Shown here one piece after another: positions 6,573 to 8,134 of a DNA stretch of 8,134 nucleotides. Source of the stretch: Candidatus Rokubacteria bacterium RIFCSPLOWO2_02_FULL_72_37. GTDB lineage: Bacteria > Methylomirabilota > Methylomirabilia > Rokubacteriales > CSP1-6. A program made the position numbers and the translations under genes. The notes beneath the pieces are model-generated. The model ran no database searches. It saw only the letters and a list, made by a program, of their open reading frames with translations, and had not been told where the DNA came from. Within the stretch, counting starts at the first letter, position 1. Each line of letters begins with the position of its first letter. The stretch lies in NCBI GenBank assembly GCA_001790315.1, contig MGCE01000118.1, positions 1-8,134 of the forward strand, read 5' to 3'.

Positions 6573-6686
6573 CGAGGCACGATCCCTCCAAACGACCCCT
6601 GATTTCTGAGTCGCCTGTAGGGTTTTCGCCACCGCTCGACTTGCGTAACCGGCGGGCACCGGTCATTCTGTGGGCCGGGGGGACCC

Positions 6687-7232
6687 ATGAGGCGCCTCAC
6701 CGTCGTGCTCCTCGCCCTCGCCGTCGCCGGCTGCTTCACCATCGCCAGGACTGGCTACGACGCCGCCACCGACGAGCGCTCGCTGGACACCCAGAGGGCC
6801 GACACTCGAATCACCCTCGCGATCAAGAAGGCACTCCTCGGGTCGAGCGTGAAGGGGACGGGCGGACTCGACGTGTTCTGCCGGAACGGCGTCGTCGTCC
6901 TGGCCGGCGTCGTCGAAGGCGGTTCCCGGGCCGGCACCGAGGCCGGCACCCTCGCCGGGCGGGCGGAGGGCGTCAAGCGGGTGGAGACCTACTTCCTCCC
7001 GGCCCAGCCGTCCAAGCTGGACGACTTCACCATCAAGCGGAAGATCAACGCGAAGCTCGTCCGGGACGGCGACTTGAAGGCGGGTCAGGTGGACATGGCG
7101 GTCATCGCGGGCCACGTCGTGCTCGTGGGCATCGTCGACCGACCCGAGAAGATCGACAAGATCATCGCGCATGCGCGAGCCACGGACGGGGTGGTGGTCG
7201 TCAAGTCGTTCATCCAGATCACGGGGCGGTGA
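6687..7232 (+). CDS. BON-domain lipoprotein (two BON domains, OsmY/DolP-like)
   Basis: This 181-aa envelope lipoprotein has a type II signal peptide with lipobox VAGC, the acylated cysteine being Cys16. Two BON domains follow. The first covers about 38-105 (from DTRITLAIKKAL, with core GVVVLAGVV). The second covers about 111-178 (from DDFTIKRKINAKL, with core GHVVLVGIV, ending VVVVKSFIQI). BON domains bind phospholipids or other envelope partners. DolP and OsmY use paired BON domains in outer-membrane integrity and stress tolerance. Residues after Cys16 are FTI, with no Asp at +2, which is consistent with outer-membrane sorting if the Lol rule applies. The ribosome site is a G-run (GGGGGGA) just before ATG 6687. 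The gene diverges from the cytochrome operon and converges with the SRPBCC gene seven bases away. The family is secure; the exact role is unknown. Confidence 0.9.
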   Translation: MRRLTVVLLALAVAGCFTIARTGYDAATDERSLDTQRADTRITLAIKKALLGSSVKGTGGLDVFCRNGVVVLAGVVEGGSRAGTEAGTLAGRAEGVKRVETYFLPAQPSKLDDFTIKRKINAKLVRDGDLKAGQVDMAVIAGHVVLVGIVDRPEKIDKIIAHARATDGVVVVKSFIQITGR

Positions 7233-7248
7233 GCCGGCCTCATCCGGC
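7233..7248. other. Small GC hairpin between convergent stops
   Basis: GCCGG at 7233-7237 and CCGGC at 7244-7248 flank a six-base loop across the stop codon of the SRPBCC gene, right after the BON gene stop. There is no T-run on either strand, so a terminator role is doubtful. It is the only structure in the seven-base gap between these two genes. Confidence 0.2.
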
Positions 7249-7746
7249 CATGTCGCGGTCGACGGATCGGGCGTTCACGAACTTCTCGAGCCCGGCGAGC
7301 GCGGCCTCCACGATGACCCGAAACCTCCGGCGCACGAGGAAGTGCAACGGCCGCCACGCCCCCCGGAGCTCGTAGTGCCAGCAGAGGTCGACGCGAGCCC
7401 GACGTCCATCGGCGATCGGCGTGAGGCGGAAATCCACGAGAATCGCCTTGAGGGCCCGGACGGTCGACCGCTCGACCGAGAACGCGAAGCGCGTGGCCGG
7501 CTCCCAGGCGAGAAACCTCTCCCGAGCTTCCGAGTGCCCCAGCCGGACGTGGCGCGTCCCCCCGACGCCCCGCGGCGGACTCCACTCGATCTGCCGCATG
7601 TCGGGGAACCACTCGAGCCATCCATCGCCCGTCAACACCTCGAAGACCCGGGCCGGGGGAACGTCGAGCACGGCGGCGTGACACACACGATGCGGACCGG
7701 TGCGGCCGTAATCGAGATCGACGCGGTCGAGGGTGAACCACCTCAC
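7240..7746 (-). CDS. SRPBCC-family (START/polyketide cyclase-like) protein
   Basis: This 168-aa soluble protein has the SRPBCC helix-grip pattern. The first strand lies near CHAAVLDVPPARVFEVLTG, followed by WLEWFPDMRQIEW. A central run of beta strands follows (RHVRLG, ATRFAFSVE, LVDFRLTPI, ARVDLCWHYEL). A long C-terminal helix around RRRFRVIVEAALAGLEKFV completes the fold. Members bind hydrophobic ligands or act as cyclases, aromatases, coenzyme Q chaperones or membrane-associated carriers; nothing here narrows the ligand. In several organisms SRPBCC proteins (CoxG type) accompany CO dehydrogenase-like operons, and one begins 327 bases away here. CoxG proteins, however, are usually adjacent to coxSML on the same strand. 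The start is GTG at 7746, supported by GAGG seven bases upstream. The gene is transcribed alone and converges with the BON gene. Confidence 0.82.
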   Translation of the reverse strand: MRWFTLDRVDLDYGRTGPHRVCHAAVLDVPPARVFEVLTGDGWLEWFPDMRQIEWSPPRGVGGTRHVRLGHSEARERFLAWEPATRFAFSVERSTVRALKAILVDFRLTPIADGRRARVDLCWHYELRGAWRPLHFLVRRRFRVIVEAALAGLEKFVNARSVDRDMAG

Positions 7747-7801
7747 CGAGCCGCCTCGTCGCTCACCGCCTGCGCCGCGCGCTCCATGTCGCTCCCACTC
7801 G

Positions 7802-7815
7802 AGTGTCGCGACACT
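7802..7815. promoter_or_regulatory. Perfect 14-bp palindrome, candidate operator
   Basis: AGTGTCGCGACACT is its own reverse complement. It lies about 55 bases upstream of the SRPBCC start and overlaps the possible -10 (GACACT on the minus strand) of that gene's promoter. A repressor bound here would block that promoter. The palindrome is seen; the binding protein is unknown. Confidence 0.45.
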
Positions 7816-7830
7816 TCAGGGGCCCGTCAA
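7802..7830 (-). promoter_or_regulatory. Possible promoter for the SRPBCC gene
   Basis: On the minus strand TTGACG (7830-7825) matches 5 of 6 bases of the -35 consensus. A 17-base spacer separates it from GACACT (7807-7802), a weak -10 with 3 of 6 matches. TTGACG is also half of the near-palindrome CGTCAAGTTGACG (7825-7837). Confidence 0.3.
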
Positions 7831-7880
7831 GTTGACGTGCCGTCCGTTCCTCGACGCCATCGCGAGGGTATGGATCGACG

Positions 7881-7898
7881 CGCTGGTGATCACCGGCG
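7881..7898. promoter_or_regulatory. 18-bp dyad, candidate activator or repressor site upstream of the coxS-like gene
   Basis: CGCTGGTGATCACCGGCG is an inverted repeat with eight of nine pairs matching and a perfect ten-base core, GGTGATCACC. Its centre is about 97 bases upstream of the inferred transcription start of the downstream gene, a typical distance for an activator. It resembles the GGT-N-ACC style used by some GntR-type regulators, but the family cannot be assigned. The remaining stretch toward the promoter contains CTGGGT-N15-ACCCAG (7913-7939). Confidence 0.4.
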
Positions 7899-7951
7899 GC
7901 GAGCGAGTTCCTCTGGGTCTTTCCGCCGCTGAAACCCAGCCAACGACCTCA

Positions 7952-7980
7952 TTGACGCTCGGCGGGAGTCGACCTATAGT
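7952..7980 (+). promoter_or_regulatory. Near-consensus sigma-70 promoter for the CoxS-like gene
   Basis: TTGACG at 7952-7957 (5 of 6) and TATAGT at 7975-7980 (5 of 6) are separated by the optimal 17 bases. This is the best promoter match in the window. Transcription should begin near 7987, giving a leader of about 87 nt before the ATG at 8074. Confidence 0.65.
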
Positions 7981-8011
7981 CGCGCTGCACTGTTGTCGTC
8001 TCAGTCTTTCT

Positions 8012-8055
8012 CGTCCGGCCCTCTCGGGCGGCCCACGCGTGGCATCGCCCGGACG
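8012..8055 (+). other. Inverted repeat in the 5' leader of the CoxS-like gene
   Basis: CGTCCGG at 8012-8018 and CCGGACG at 8049-8055 form a seven-pair stem. It encloses a GC-rich interior that holds the ten-base palindrome CCACGCGTGG (8033-8042 region). The stem ends about 18 bases before the start codon and could affect translation or be an operator. No known riboswitch is recognised. Confidence 0.3.
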
Positions 8056-8073
8056 GAACGTGGGGTGTGATCG

Positions 8074-8134
8074 ATGGTGATTCGCGTGCGCATCAACGGC
8101 CGGACGTTCGAGCACGACGTCGAGCCGCGCATGT
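8074..8134 (+). CDS. Partial [2Fe-2S] subunit of a CoxS/XdhC-type molybdenum hydroxylase (N terminus only)
   Basis: Only the first 20 codons are present: MVIRVRINGRTFEHDVEPRM, then the window ends. The pattern of alternating IRVRINGR followed by a charged turn and VEPR is the typical N-terminal beta hairpin of the small iron-sulphur subunit of carbon monoxide, xanthine and aldehyde dehydrogenases, which usually continues into a LLVHFLRE-like helix. The cysteine motifs that would prove this lie beyond the edge. A weak GTGGGG ribosome site precedes ATG 8074; GTG 8077 is an alternative start. Its own strong promoter suggests that it begins an operon, probably with large and medium subunits to the right. 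The family call rests on 20 residues. Confidence 0.65.
   Translation, partial: MVIRVRINGRTFEHDVEPRM

Noticed and set aside
6460..6686. GEMM-type (c-di-GMP/cGAMP) riboswitch, as found before some Geobacter cytochromes
   Set aside because: I looked for the GACGCAAAGCC-like core and the tetraloop receptor on the minus strand and did not find them, despite a three-way-junction-like repeat layout.
6460..6686. Sigma-54 promoter for the cytochrome operon
   Set aside because: Candidate GG and GC pairs (for example TGGAGGGATCGTGCC on the minus strand) have the wrong spacing by one base or lack the flanking consensus.
7733..8115. Short open frames on both strands across the intergenic region before the CoxS-like gene
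   Set aside because: Their proteins lack motifs, and they overlap the promoter, the dyads and the start of the real gene.

Overview
The window is an approximately 8.1 kb piece of a GC-rich bacterial chromosome with densely packed genes and no mobile element, rRNA, tRNA or CRISPR array. The high GC, the multihaem cytochrome operon, the BON lipoprotein and a CoxS-like molybdo-hydroxylase subunit together fit an uncultivated soil or subsurface lineage such as Candidatus Rokubacteria/Methylomirabilota or a deltaproteobacterial relative. This placement is inferred from gene content and style only.

Layout. (1) Plus strand, 67-2819: a two-gene NarX/NarL-type two-component system. The membrane sensor kinase has Cache, HAMP, GAF-like, HisKA_3 and HATPase regions, and it overlaps its LuxR-type response regulator by ATGA. 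A good sigma-70-like promoter lies at 10-38. (2) Minus strand, 6459 down to about 2820: a five-gene run read toward the regulator. In order it holds a 137-aa two-helix membrane protein of unknown function, a nonahaem c-type cytochrome with signal peptide and C-terminal membrane anchor, a four-helix cytochrome b of the FdnI/HydC type, an M56-family membrane zinc peptidase that overlaps the cytochrome b gene by ATGA, and a single-pass membrane protein whose natural stop codon is missing. (3) 6460-6686: a divergent intergenic region rich in inverted repeats. (4) Plus strand, 6687-7232: a lipoprotein with two BON domains. (5) Minus strand, 7240-7746: an SRPBCC-fold protein convergent with it. (6) 7747-8073: a regulatory intergenic region with several dyads and a near-consensus promoter, TTGACG-17-TATAGT. 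(7) From 8074, the first 20 codons of a [2Fe-2S] CoxS/XdhC-type subunit, cut by the window end.

How the parts may work together. The nonahaem cytochrome plus FdnI-like cytochrome b looks like an inner-membrane quinol:multihaem-cytochrome electron conduit. The composition matches the domains of the fused Geobacter protein CbcL, here on two adjacent genes. The M56 peptidase and the anchored protein downstream of it are translationally coupled to this module, which suggests a membrane stress-sensing or maturation role. The two-component system converging on the operon is a candidate regulator. These functional links are inferences from gene order.
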